DNA of 64,000 nucleotides. It comes from an uncultured Massilia sp. (GTDB lineage Bacteria > Pseudomonadota > Gammaproteobacteria > Burkholderiales > Burkholderiaceae). Every line of letters begins with the position of its first letter. The first letter of the stretch is position 1. Location of the stretch: the NCBI GenBank assembly GCA_946481275.1, contig CAMLMV010000008.1:62001-126000 (forward strand). Direction: 5' to 3'. Under the pieces are notes generated by a model. That model was not told where the DNA came from. It saw only the letters and a list, made by a program, of their open reading frames with translations, and ran no database searches. Position numbers and translations under genes: made by a program. Positions 26,753-35,521 of the stretch are shown here, piece after piece.

Positions 26753-27976
26753 TCATGCACCGAACCAGCCCAGCGGTATCGCTCGCGCCATCGCCTCGTA
26801 GCCGGCATCGTTCGGATGCAGGTGATCGCCGCCGTCGTACGCCGGCAGCAGCCGCGTGGGACGGCCCGGGTCGCGCAGCGCGGCGTCGAAGTCCACCACG
26901 GCATCCCAGGCGCCCGCCGTCCTGATCCACGCGTTGGCCCGCTGGCGCACGGCGTCGCGCGCGGTCGTGAAATACGGATGGCCTTCGAACGGCAGCAACG
27001 TCGCACCGATGACCTGCAGGCCGCGCGTGCGTGCCCGCGCGATCAGTTGCAGCCAGCCGGCTTGCAGGGTGTCCGCGGGGATGGGGCTCGACGCGCCGCT
27101 GTAGAGGATGTCGTTGATGCCGATGAGGACGAACAGCCAGCGGGCACCGGCCGTGGCCAGCACGTCGCGGTCGAAGCGCTCCAGCGCGTCGCGGCCCGAC
27201 AGCAGCGCCGACGGATAGTCCGTCAGCAGGGAATTCGCGCTGATGCCCCGGTTGACGACGGCGACGGGCGGGCTGCCGGGCACGGCCTCGGTGCGCAGTC
27301 GGCGCGCCAGGTAGTCGGTCCAGCGGCGGTTGGCGTTGCTCGTGCTGCGCACGCCATCCGTCAGCGAGTCGCCGAGGGCCACGATGGCGGATGGCGTGCC
27401 GGCGGCACCCGTCACGTCGACTTCGGCGAGGAACGGCCACGAGCCCAGCGTGCGCTGCACGGGCAGGGCGTTCGCGCCGGCGTAGTTGCCGGTGACGGAC
27501 ACGTAGTTCGTCTGCAGGGCGAGGTCGTGGATCGTCGTCGCGGGCGTGCTGCCCGGCAGCCAGAGACTCACGGCCAGGTCGGCCTGCGCGGGCACGGCAA
27601 AGTCGACGGGGTCGGAGAGGAGCGGATCGCCCGGTGCGACGGTGGCGCCGGGCGATCCGCCGAACGCCAGGTCGCGCCCGCTGCCCGCGACGAGGCTGGC
27701 GCCGCTGGACCGGATGCCGATGTGCGCGGCGCCGATGCGCAGCGGCGTGCTGCCCATTTCGTTGGACAGGCGCACGCGCACGCGGTTGCCGGGGATGCTC
27801 GTGCGGACGATCAGGCGCAGCGTCTGGTTGCTGAACGTCTGCAGGCTGGCGGAAGGTGGCGGGCCGGCCGGCGCCGTGCCCCACGTGGCGCACCACGTAT
27901 CGGCGCCGATGGCCGGCAGCGTCAGGCAGCCGGCCAGTGCCGGCAGGGCATGCAGGAACGTGCGGCGTGACGGCAT
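26753..27976 (-). CDS. Secreted SGNH/GDSL-family hydrolase
   Basis: The 407-residue protein has a twin-arginine-like signal (SRRTFLHALPALAGC). An N-terminal beta-rich region is followed by an SGNH esterase domain: block I ALGDSLTDG (about residues 202-210), VVNRGISANSLLTD, VLIGINDIL and the late DHLHPNDAGYEAMA with the catalytic Asp and His. All four catalytic elements are present. Relatives remove acetyl or other ester groups from plant or bacterial polysaccharides and lipids. The Tat-type signal implies export in folded form. GGAG lies 6 bases before the ATG. Confidence 0.88.
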   Translation of the reverse strand: MPSRRTFLHALPALAGCLTLPAIGADTWCATWGTAPAGPPPSASLQTFSNQTLRLIVRTSIPGNRVRVRLSNEMGSTPLRIGAAHIGIRSSGASLVAGSGRDLAFGGSPGATVAPGDPLLSDPVDFAVPAQADLAVSLWLPGSTPATTIHDLALQTNYVSVTGNYAGANALPVQRTLGSWPFLAEVDVTGAAGTPSAIVALGDSLTDGVRSTSNANRRWTDYLARRLRTEAVPGSPPVAVVNRGISANSLLTDYPSALLSGRDALERFDRDVLATAGARWLFVLIGINDILYSGASSPIPADTLQAGWLQLIARARTRGLQVIGATLLPFEGHPYFTTARDAVRQRANAWIRTAGAWDAVVDFDAALRDPGRPTRLLPAYDGGDHLHPNDAGYEAMARAIPLGWFGA

Positions 27977-28015
27977 TGCGGGCTCCGTGATCGACGTGCG
28001 GACCCCATCAATCTA

Positions 28016-28034
28016 CCTATGCTCGTCGCATAGG
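28016..28034 (-). terminator. Hairpin between serB and the SGNH hydrolase gene
   Basis: CCTATGC-TCGTC-GCATAGG is a perfect 7-bp stem with a 5-base loop, lying 26 bases past the serB stop and 39 bases before the next start. It could end the mfd-serB transcript or serve as an operator. No clear T-run follows. Confidence 0.35.
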
Positions 28035-28060
28035 CCTTGCGCCAGATCAGGAAAGAGTGG

Positions 28061-28909
28061 TCAGGCGAGGACGGCCAGCAGGCCGTCGAGGCCCGTGACA
28101 TTCAGCGCCACGTCGGCCTGCGCCCGCACGACGGGCTTGGCGCGGAAGGCGACGGACAGGCCCGACACGCCCATCATCTTGAGGTCGTTGGCGCCGTCGC
28201 CCATGACGATCGCCTGTTTCGTCTCGATGCCCAGCTCCGCGCACACGCGCTCCACGGTGCGCTTCTTTTCCTCGGCGTCGACGATGCCGCCGACGACTTT
28301 ACCCGTCAACACGCCGCCGGCCGCTTCCAGCACGTTCGCGTGGGTGTAGTCGAGGCCCAGGCGGGTCTTGAGCCGCTCGGTGAAGAAGGTAAAACCGCCC
28401 GAGACGAGCAGCGTCTTCAAACCGGCAGCCTGCACGGCCTGCAGCATCGCTTCGCCGCCCAGCGAGATGCGCAGGCGCTCTTCGTACACGCGCTCCAGTG
28501 CTTCCGTCGGCAGGCCTTCCAGCAGCGCGACGCGGCGCGTGAGGCTTTCCGAGAAATCCAGCTCGCCGCGCATCGCGGCTTCCGTGATCGCGGACACCTG
28601 CGGCTTGAGGCCCTGCATGTCCGCGATCTCGTCGATGCACTCGATGGTGATCAGGGTCGAATCCATGTCCATCGCGACCAGCCTGAAGTCGGCCAGCGTC
28701 AGGTCCGCGTCGACGAACGTCGCGTCGATGCCGGCGGCCTGGGCGGCCGTCTCGACCTGCGCTTTCAGTTCCGGCGTGAAGTCGAACCCGTCGCAGCGCA
28801 GCGCGTGCGCGTGGAGTTCGGTGGTGCGTGCCGGATTGGCGAGGGCGGCGATCCGTGCGAGTGCGGCCTGGTCGGCCGATGGTCCCTGGAGGACGAGCTT
28901 CTTGGACAT
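28061..28909 (-). CDS. serB: Phosphoserine phosphatase SerB
   Basis: The 282-residue protein carries out the last step of serine synthesis, dephosphorylation of phosphoserine. HAD motif I is DMDSTLITIECIDEIAD (about residues 79-95, nucleophile in DMD), motif II LLVSGGFTFF, and motif III GDGANDLKMM with the catalytic Lys in RAKPVV after it. The N-terminal 70 residues form the small regulatory domain usual in proteobacterial SerB. It follows mfd by 12 bases and is probably co-transcribed. Confidence 0.95.
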   Translation of the reverse strand: MSKKLVLQGPSADQAALARIAALANPARTTELHAHALRCDGFDFTPELKAQVETAAQAAGIDATFVDADLTLADFRLVAMDMDSTLITIECIDEIADMQGLKPQVSAITEAAMRGELDFSESLTRRVALLEGLPTEALERVYEERLRISLGGEAMLQAVQAAGLKTLLVSGGFTFFTERLKTRLGLDYTHANVLEAAGGVLTGKVVGGIVDAEEKKRTVERVCAELGIETKQAIVMGDGANDLKMMGVSGLSVAFRAKPVVRAQADVALNVTGLDGLLAVLA

Positions 28910-28921
28910 GATTGGTTTTAC

Positions 28922-31900
28922 TTATGCGAGAAGTTGTTTGATGGTCTGCTTGACCTGGTTCACGCGCGCGGCCAGGTCCGGCATGGTGGCCGTGATGCGC
29001 AGCTTGTCCTGGCCGGCCAGCTTGACGTGGCGGTTCTTTTGAATGAGCGTGATGATCCTGATCGGGTCGATCGGCGGCTTTTCCATGAACTGCAGGCTGG
29101 CGGCATCCGCATGCGCGTCGATCTTGACGATGCCGACCGACTTCGCCGCGATGCGCAGGCGGTGCGTCTCGATCAGCGCCTTCACGGCATCGGGCAGCTT
29201 GCCGAAGCGGTCGATGAGTTCTTCCTGCATGTCGTCGATGCGGCCCTGTTCCTCGCAGTTCGCGAGGCGTTTATAGATCGAGAGGCGCTCGTGCACGTCG
29301 CCGCAGAAGTCCGACGGGAGCAGGGCGGGCACGTGCAGGTTGATCTCCGTCGTCGACGACAGCGGCGCGCTCATGTCCGGTTCTCGGCCGGCCTTCAGCG
29401 CCTTCACCGCTTCGTTCAGCATGTCGGAGTACAGCTGGAAGCCGATTTCCAGCATCTCGCCCGACTGGTTCTCGCCCAGCACCTCGCCGGCGCCCCGGAT
29501 TTCCAGGTCGTGCATCGCGAGGTAGAAGCCGCTGCCCAGTTCTTCCATCTGCTGGATGGCATCCAGCCGGCGCTGCGCCTGTTTCGACAGCGTGAGCGCG
29601 TCGTTCACGAGCAGGTACGCATAGGCCTGGTGGTGCGAGCGGCCGACGCGTCCGCGCAGCTGGTGCAGCTGGGCGAGGCCGAACTTGTCGGCGCGGTGCA
29701 TGATGATCGTGTTCGCGGTCGGCACGTCGATGCCGGTCTCGATGATCGTCGTGCACAGCAGGATGTTGTAGCGCTGGGCGACGAAATCGCGCATGACTTT
29801 TTCCAGGTCGCGCTCGTGCATCTGGCCGTGCGCGACGGCGATGCGCGCTTCCGGCAGCAGCTCGCGCAGCATCGCGAGGCGGTTCTCGATGGTCTCGACC
29901 TCGTTGTGCAGGAAGTAGATCTGGCCGCCCCGTTTCAGTTCGCGCAGGCAGGCTTCGCGGATGACGGAGCCGTCCTCGCTGCGCACGAACGTCTTGATCG
30001 CGAGGCGCTTCTGCGGCGCCGTCGCGATGACGGAAAAGTCGCGCAGGCCCTCCAGCGCCATGCCCAGGGTGCGGGGAATCGGCGTCGCGGTCAGCGTGAG
30101 CACGTCGACTTCCGCGCGCAGCGCCTTCAGCGCTTCCTTCTGGCGTACGCCGAAGCGGTGTTCCTCGTCGATGATGACGAGGCCCAGGCGCGTGAACTTC
30201 ACGTCCGGCGACAGCAGTTTATGCGTGCCGATCACGATGTCGACGGTGCCGTCGGCCATGCCCTTGATCGCGTTGTTGATCTCCTTGCCGGTGCGGAAGC
30301 GCGACAGTTCCGCGATGCGCACGGGCCAGTCGGCAAAGCGGTCGGAGAACGTCTGCGCGTGCTGCTCCGCGAGCAGGGTCGTGGGCGCGAGGATCGCGAC
30401 CTGCTTGCCGCCCATGACGGCAATGAACGCGGCGCGCAGCGCGACTTCCGTCTTGCCGAAGCCGACGTCGCCGCACACGAGGCGGTCCATCGGCCGGCCC
30501 GACGTCATGTCCTGGATGACGGCGGCGATGGCCGCGCGCTGGTCCGGCGTCTCGTCGAAGCCGAAGCTCTGCGCGAAGTTTTCGTAGTCGGTGGCGGAGT
30601 ATTCGAACGAATGGCCCTGGCGCGCGGCGCGGCGGGCATACAGGTTGAGGAGTTCCGCCGCCGTGTCGCGCACCTGTTCCGCGGCCTTGCGTTTCGCCTT
30701 GTCCCACTGGCCGGAGCCGAGCGTGTGCAGCGGCGCGTCGTCCGGCGAGGCGCCCGAGTAGCGCGAGATCACGTGCAGTTGCGACACCGGCACGTAGAGT
30801 TTCGACTCTTTCGCGTATTCGAGGTGCAGGAATTCCGTCTCGCCTTCGCCCAGGTCCATGCTCACGAGGCCCAGGTAGCGGCCGATGCCGTGGTTGATGT
30901 GCACGACCGGATCGCCGATCTTCAGTTCGGAGAGGTCGCGCACCATCGACTCGACCTGCGAGCCCGCTTCCTGCTTCTTCTTGCCCGCGCGGCGGCCGGT
31001 GCCCGCGTACAGCTCCGTCTCCGTGATGAACACGAGGTGGCCGGCGCCTTCCTCCATCAGTTCGAAGCCGGCCTGCAGCGGCGCGACGCCCAGCGCGACC
31101 CTGGCATCCGTCGCGCGCAGGCCGTCGAAGCCTTCGATCAATGCGAGGTCCAGCTTGTACTCGCTGAAGTACTGCTGCAGGGTCTCGCGGCGGCCGGCCG
31201 ACTCCGCGCAGATCATCACGCGCTTGCCGCCGGCCTGCATCAGGAACGAGCGCAGGTTCGCGAGCGGATCGTCGAGGCGGCGGTTGACGGCGATGTCGGG
31301 GATCGGCGCCGAGAGCTCCGACGCGCCCGCATTCGCGTCGCGCGCGATGGCCCAGCGGCCGTGCGGCTTGGCCTGCACGAAGAAATCCTCGGCGCCAAGG
31401 AAGATCTCCTTCGGTTCCAGGATCGGGCGATCGCGGTCGCTCTTGAGGAATTTGTAGCGCGATTCCGTATCGAGCCAGAAGCGCTGGATCGCCGCTTCGA
31501 TGTCGCCGACGAGGGCCAGGCTCGATTCGTCCGGCAGGTAGTCGAACAGGGTGGCCGTCTCGTCGAAGAACAGCGGCAGGTAGTATTCGATGCCGGCCGA
31601 GGCGATGCCGTTGCCGATGTCGCGATAAGTGGTCGAACGGGACGGATCGCCCTCGAAGCGTTCGCGCCAGCGGCCCCGGAAAGCGGTGCGCGACGCTTCG
31701 TCCATCGGGAATTCGCGGCCCGGCAGCAGGCGCACTTCCCTCACGGGGTACAGCGAGCGCTGGGTATCGGCGTCGAAGGTGCGGATCGTCTCGATCTCGT
31801 CGCCGAACAGGTCCAGGCGGTACGGCAGCGCGGAGCCCATCGGGAACAGGTCGATCAGGCCGCCGCGCACGGAGTATTCGCCCGGCGACATGACCTGCGT

Positions 31901-32371
31901 GACGTGCGTGTAGCCGGCAAGCGTCAGTTGCGCCTTCAGCTTCGCTTCGTCCAGGCTTTCTCCCTGGCGGAAGAAGAACGTGTACGCGGCCAGGAACGAC
32001 GGCGGCGCGAGGCGCACGAGCGCGGTCGTCGCGGGCACGACGAGCACGTCGCACTGGCCGTTGCGCACTTCGTGCAAGGTGGCGAGGCGTTCGGACACGA
32101 GGTCCTGGTGCGGCGAGAAGGCGTCGTACGGGAGCGTCTCCCAGTCCGGCAGCAGGTGGCAGGACAGCTTGCCTTCCGCGAACCAGGGAATTTCATCGAG
32201 CAGGCGCTGGCCGTCGCTGGCGTTCGCGACGATCACGGTCAGCATCTGCTTCTTGGCTTTCAGCGCGAGCGCGGCGACGGCGAGCGCGTAGGCATCGGCC
32301 GAGCCGTGCAGCTGGGGCAGGGCGAAACGGGTTCCGGGCTTGGGAAGGTGTTTGGTGAGGTCGAAGGGCAT
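28922..32371 (-). CDS. mfd: Transcription-repair coupling factor Mfd
   Basis: The 1149-residue protein has full Mfd architecture. A UvrB-like N-terminal region (LSCHLLPDWETLPYDAFSPH) comes first. The RNA polymerase-interaction domain starts near VHINHGIGRYLGLV. The helicase core has GDVGFGKTEVALRAAF (Walker A), DEEH, TATPIPRTLGMAL and the RGRVGRSHHQAYAYLL TRG-like segment. The C-terminal domain ends near KQTIKQLLA. It removes RNA polymerase stalled at DNA damage and recruits UvrA. The length matches E. coli Mfd (1148). Confidence 0.97.
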   Translation of the reverse strand: MPFDLTKHLPKPGTRFALPQLHGSADAYALAVAALALKAKKQMLTVIVANASDGQRLLDEIPWFAEGKLSCHLLPDWETLPYDAFSPHQDLVSERLATLHEVRNGQCDVLVVPATTALVRLAPPSFLAAYTFFFRQGESLDEAKLKAQLTLAGYTHVTQVMSPGEYSVRGGLIDLFPMGSALPYRLDLFGDEIETIRTFDADTQRSLYPVREVRLLPGREFPMDEASRTAFRGRWRERFEGDPSRSTTYRDIGNGIASAGIEYYLPLFFDETATLFDYLPDESSLALVGDIEAAIQRFWLDTESRYKFLKSDRDRPILEPKEIFLGAEDFFVQAKPHGRWAIARDANAGASELSAPIPDIAVNRRLDDPLANLRSFLMQAGGKRVMICAESAGRRETLQQYFSEYKLDLALIEGFDGLRATDARVALGVAPLQAGFELMEEGAGHLVFITETELYAGTGRRAGKKKQEAGSQVESMVRDLSELKIGDPVVHINHGIGRYLGLVSMDLGEGETEFLHLEYAKESKLYVPVSQLHVISRYSGASPDDAPLHTLGSGQWDKAKRKAAEQVRDTAAELLNLYARRAARQGHSFEYSATDYENFAQSFGFDETPDQRAAIAAVIQDMTSGRPMDRLVCGDVGFGKTEVALRAAFIAVMGGKQVAILAPTTLLAEQHAQTFSDRFADWPVRIAELSRFRTGKEINNAIKGMADGTVDIVIGTHKLLSPDVKFTRLGLVIIDEEHRFGVRQKEALKALRAEVDVLTLTATPIPRTLGMALEGLRDFSVIATAPQKRLAIKTFVRSEDGSVIREACLRELKRGGQIYFLHNEVETIENRLAMLRELLPEARIAVAHGQMHERDLEKVMRDFVAQRYNILLCTTIIETGIDVPTANTIIMHRADKFGLAQLHQLRGRVGRSHHQAYAYLLVNDALTLSKQAQRRLDAIQQMEELGSGFYLAMHDLEIRGAGEVLGENQSGEMLEIGFQLYSDMLNEAVKALKAGREPDMSAPLSSTTEINLHVPALLPSDFCGDVHERLSIYKRLANCEEQGRIDDMQEELIDRFGKLPDAVKALIETHRLRIAAKSVGIVKIDAHADAASLQFMEKPPIDPIRIITLIQKNRHVKLAGQDKLRITATMPDLAARVNQVKQTIKQLLA

Positions 32372-32441
32372 TGACGCGGTGCTGTTCGGGTTCGTCAGGA
32401 CGAGCGTCCATTATAGACGAACAACGCGCCGGCCGCCCTGT

Positions 32442-32465
32442 CGTCCGGCCCGGGGTGGCCGGACG
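32442..32465 (-). terminator. Hairpin between the Ser/Thr-rich lipoprotein gene and mfd
   Basis: CGTCCGGCC-CGGGGT-GGCCGGACG is a perfect 9-bp stem with a 6-base loop, 13 bases past the lipoprotein stop. It lacks a T-run but is well placed to reduce read-through into mfd. Confidence 0.5.
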
Positions 32466-32478
32466 AAAAGGAAGACGA

Positions 32479-32766
32479 TCAGCGGTTGCCGGTCGGCTGT
32501 GCAGGTGCGGGGTTGGTGCCCTGGCCGGTGGCGTCCGAATTGCCGGTGCCGACGGCGGAGGTGCCGGTCGGCGTGGAGCTCGACGTGCCGGATGCGCCGT
32601 TGCCCGAGGTGCCCATGGTCCCGGATTCCGTGGTGCCGGTCTGGCTTGAACCCGTGCTGCCGCTTGCGCTGCTGCTGGTGTCGGTGCCGCTGGTGCCGGT
32701 CGAGCTGCACGCGGCCAGGGACATGGCCATCAGGCCACCGATCAGAAGGGCTTGGTACTTTTTCAT
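32479..32766 (-). CDS. Low-complexity Ser/Thr/Gly lipoprotein, 95 residues
   Basis: A lipoprotein signal (MKKYQALLIGGLMAMSLAAC, Cys20) is followed by about 60 residues made almost only of Ser, Thr and Gly with a few Ala and Asn, then a Pro-containing tail ending PAQPTGNR. Such a chain is disordered and would act as a flexible tether or a heavily modified surface coat. The start is secured by a perfect AAAGGAG site. No relative is recognised, and a search is hampered by the composition. Confidence 0.8.
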   Translation of the reverse strand: MKKYQALLIGGLMAMSLAACSSTGTSGTDTSSSASGSTGSSQTGTTESGTMGTSGNGASGTSSSTPTGTSAVGTGNSDATGQGTNPAPAQPTGNR

Positions 32767-32948
32767 GTTGACTCCTTTTGTAAAAGTGACGCCATCATGG
32801 GGGCACACTTTTGCGTCCGAAATAGGATGAGTTCGTACAGACGTGTAGGACTGGGCGCACGATCTCTTCAATTTGTCGCAATGCGGTTGCCGGTCTGCCA
32901 ATGAAAACGGACCGCACGCGGCGGCCCGTTCGTCGAGTGAACAGCAGG

Positions 32949-35342
32949 TCAGAACAGCGTGTTCGACGGCTGTTGCTGTTGCTGCTGCGGCACCGGCTGC
33001 ACCGGCTGGCCCGGCTGGCCTGGCTGGCCCGGCGGGACCGTTCCGTCGACGGGCTGGACGGCGTTCGGATCCGGCGCCTGGTCGAGGTCGATGCCGCCCA
33101 GGGCCGGCGTCTCCGCGAACTCGGCATAGACCCAGTCGTCGTTCTCGCGCACGACGCCTTCCGGCGCCAGGCGCTCTTCCTGCTGCGGCCGCTTGGCCAG
33201 CGCCACGCGCATGTAGTCGATCCAGATCGGCAGCGCGACGGTGGCGCCGAACTCGCGTCCGCCCAGCGATTTCGGATCGTCGTAGCCCATCCACGCGACC
33301 GCGACGACGTTGCCGCCATAGCCCGAGAACCAGCCGTCCACGGCGTCGCTCGTCGTGCCGGTCTTGCCGGCGATGTCCGTGCGGCCCAGTGCCTTGGTTG
33401 CTTCGGCGCCCGTGCCGTAGCGGGTCACGTCGCGCAGCATGCTGTCGGTGATGAAGGCGTTGCGCGGGTCGAGCACGCGCTGTTCGTCGGTGTGTTCGGC
33501 GGGCGCCTTCGTCTCCTGGATGATCTTGCCGTCGGCATCCTCGATGCGGGCGATCAGGTAGGGCTGCACGCGGTAGCCGCCGTTGGCGAAGACGGCATAC
33601 GCGCCCGCCATCTGCAGGGGCGTCGCGGCGCCGGTGCCCAGCGCCAGCGTGTAGTTCGACGGCTGGCGTGCCAGGTCGAAGCCGAACCTGGCGATGAATT
33701 CATGCGCATACGGCACGCCGACAGCGCGCAGCAGGCGCACGGACGGGACGTTCTTCGATTCGGCCAGCGCGCGGCGCATCGTGATCGGGCCGTCCCACTT
33801 GAAGTCGTCGTTCTGCGGCGACCACGTCTTGCCGGCATCCTCGCCCGGCATGTCGAGCGGCGCGTCGAGGATGCGCGTGGCCGGCGAATAGCCCTTGTCG
33901 ATGGCGGCCGAATAAATGAACGGCTTCATGCCGGAACCGGGCTGGCGGTACGCCTGCGTCACGTGGTTGAACTTCTGGAAGTTGTAGTCGAAGCCGCCGA
34001 CGAGCGCGTGGTAGGCGCCCGTGTCGGCATCGATGGCGACGAAGGCCGCCGCCACCTGCGGCACCTGCGTGACGCTCCAGTTGCCTTTTGCATCCTTCGC
34101 GACGCGGATGATCGCGCCCGGCGCCAGCTTCATCTTTTCCTTCGCGCTGGACGACAGGCCGGCCTGCGCGAATTTCAGGCCGGTGCCGGTGAGGTCGACC
34201 GTGTCGCCGTCGACCGTCTCCACGCGTACCGTCTTGCCCGTCGCCGACAGCACGACGGCCGGGATCAGGCCATCGCTGGCCGGGCGCTTGCCCAGCGCGT
34301 CGCCGATCGCGTCTTCGCGCTCGACCGGATCGGAAGGCAGGTCCATGCGGTCTTCCGGACCGCGCCAGCCGTGGCGCTGGTCGTACGTGAGCACGTTGCG
34401 GCGCACCGAGGCGTAGGCGGCGTCCTGCTCGGGCTTCAGGATCGTCGTGTAGACCTTGATGCCCTTCGTGTACGCGTCCTCCTTGAACTGGCTGTAGACG
34501 GCCTGGCGCGCCAGTTCGGCCACGTATTCCGCGTGCGTGCCGAACTCCTGCACGCCGCGCTGGTTGACGCGCAGCGGTTCGGCCATGGCCTTTTCGTACT
34601 GCGCTTCGGTGATGTAGTTCAGCGCGCGCATGCGGCCCAGCACGGCGTGCTGGCGCTCGCGGGCACGCTTCGGATTCGCGACAGGGTTGTGGCGCGCCGG
34701 GTTCTGCGGGAGGCCCGCCAGCATGGCCATTTCCGCCACCGACAGCTGGTCCAGCGTCTTGTTGAAATAGATGCGCGCGGCGCTGGAGAAACCGTAGGCG
34801 CGCTGGCCCAGGTAGATCTGGTTCATGTACAGCTCGAGGATCTCGTCCTTCGACAGGGCGGCCTCGATCTTGTACGCGAGCGCGATTTCGTTGATCTTGC
34901 GCGACAGGCGTTTTTCGCGCGACAGGAAGAAGTTGCGGGCCACCTGCATCGTGATCGTCGACGCGCCGCCGGAGCCGAAGCCGCCGCGCAGGTTCGAGCC
35001 GACCGCACCCATCATGCGCTTGTAGTCGATGGCGCCGTGCTCGTAGAAGCGGGCGTCCTCGATGGCCAGCAGCGACTTCTTCATCAGGTCAGGGATCTTG
35101 TTGATCGGAACGAAGTCGCGGTGCTCCTCGCCGAACTCGCCGATCAGCACGTTGTCTGCCGTATAGATGCGCAGCGGGATCTTGGGCCGGTAATCGGTGA
35201 CGGCATCCAGCGCCGGCACGTTGGGCAGCACGCGGAACACGACGTAGCCGGCGACGCCGGCGATGAACAGGACGACGATGGCGGCCGCGACGGCCAGGAT
35301 GGGGAGCAGGAAGCCGCGCTGGCGGCGGGGGATAGTTGCCAA
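32949..35342 (-). CDS. mrcA: Penicillin-binding protein 1a (bifunctional)
   Basis: The roughly 797-residue membrane-anchored enzyme polymerises and cross-links peptidoglycan. After one N-terminal helix, the glycosyltransferase domain shows LLAIEDARFYEHGAIDYK and GGASTITMQVARNFFLSREK. The transpeptidase domain has SxxK in PGSGMKPF, SKN after it, and KTG in AGKTGTTSD. The C-terminus is Gln/Pro-rich (PGQPGQPGQPVQP, then a Gln run). The start is uncertain: a GTG at 35393 has no ribosome-binding site and lies almost on the predicted transcription start, so the TTG at 35342, preceded by AAGAGAG, is chosen. Confidence 0.92.
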   Translation of the reverse strand: MATIPRRQRGFLLPILAVAAAIVVLFIAGVAGYVVFRVLPNVPALDAVTDYRPKIPLRIYTADNVLIGEFGEEHRDFVPINKIPDLMKKSLLAIEDARFYEHGAIDYKRMMGAVGSNLRGGFGSGGASTITMQVARNFFLSREKRLSRKINEIALAYKIEAALSKDEILELYMNQIYLGQRAYGFSSAARIYFNKTLDQLSVAEMAMLAGLPQNPARHNPVANPKRARERQHAVLGRMRALNYITEAQYEKAMAEPLRVNQRGVQEFGTHAEYVAELARQAVYSQFKEDAYTKGIKVYTTILKPEQDAAYASVRRNVLTYDQRHGWRGPEDRMDLPSDPVEREDAIGDALGKRPASDGLIPAVVLSATGKTVRVETVDGDTVDLTGTGLKFAQAGLSSSAKEKMKLAPGAIIRVAKDAKGNWSVTQVPQVAAAFVAIDADTGAYHALVGGFDYNFQKFNHVTQAYRQPGSGMKPFIYSAAIDKGYSPATRILDAPLDMPGEDAGKTWSPQNDDFKWDGPITMRRALAESKNVPSVRLLRAVGVPYAHEFIARFGFDLARQPSNYTLALGTGAATPLQMAGAYAVFANGGYRVQPYLIARIEDADGKIIQETKAPAEHTDEQRVLDPRNAFITDSMLRDVTRYGTGAEATKALGRTDIAGKTGTTSDAVDGWFSGYGGNVVAVAWMGYDDPKSLGGREFGATVALPIWIDYMRVALAKRPQQEERLAPEGVVRENDDWVYAEFAETPALGGIDLDQAPDPNAVQPVDGTVPPGQPGQPGQPVQPVPQQQQQQPSNTLF

Positions 35343-35407
35343 AACTGAACTCTCTTGATGCGGGTCGTAAAACCCCGTTGAGGCCGTAAACACGGGCGGT
35401 TTAAGAA

Positions 35408-35413
35408 ATTATA
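35408..35413 (-). promoter_or_regulatory. Consensus -10 box upstream of mrcA
   Basis: A perfect TATAAT on the minus strand lies about 65 bases before the chosen mrcA start. No good -35 box is seen at 16-18 bases upstream, so an activator may be needed or the match may be fortuitous. Confidence 0.4.
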
Positions 35414-35521
35414 ATCCGCTTTTCTTAACGTACGGCATGTGAGATAGTCACGCTTTCAAGGGCTGCAAGGCGATCCCGGCAGTCCTGTTTGCCAATACCA
35501 CGCCTGAAGGAAATCCCTCCG

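Noticed and set aside
28037..32374. Plus-strand frame of 1445 codons opposite mfd and serB
   Set aside because: The minus strand has complete Mfd and SerB with all motifs. The plus frame is Arg/His/Asp-biased, as expected of an antisense shadow.
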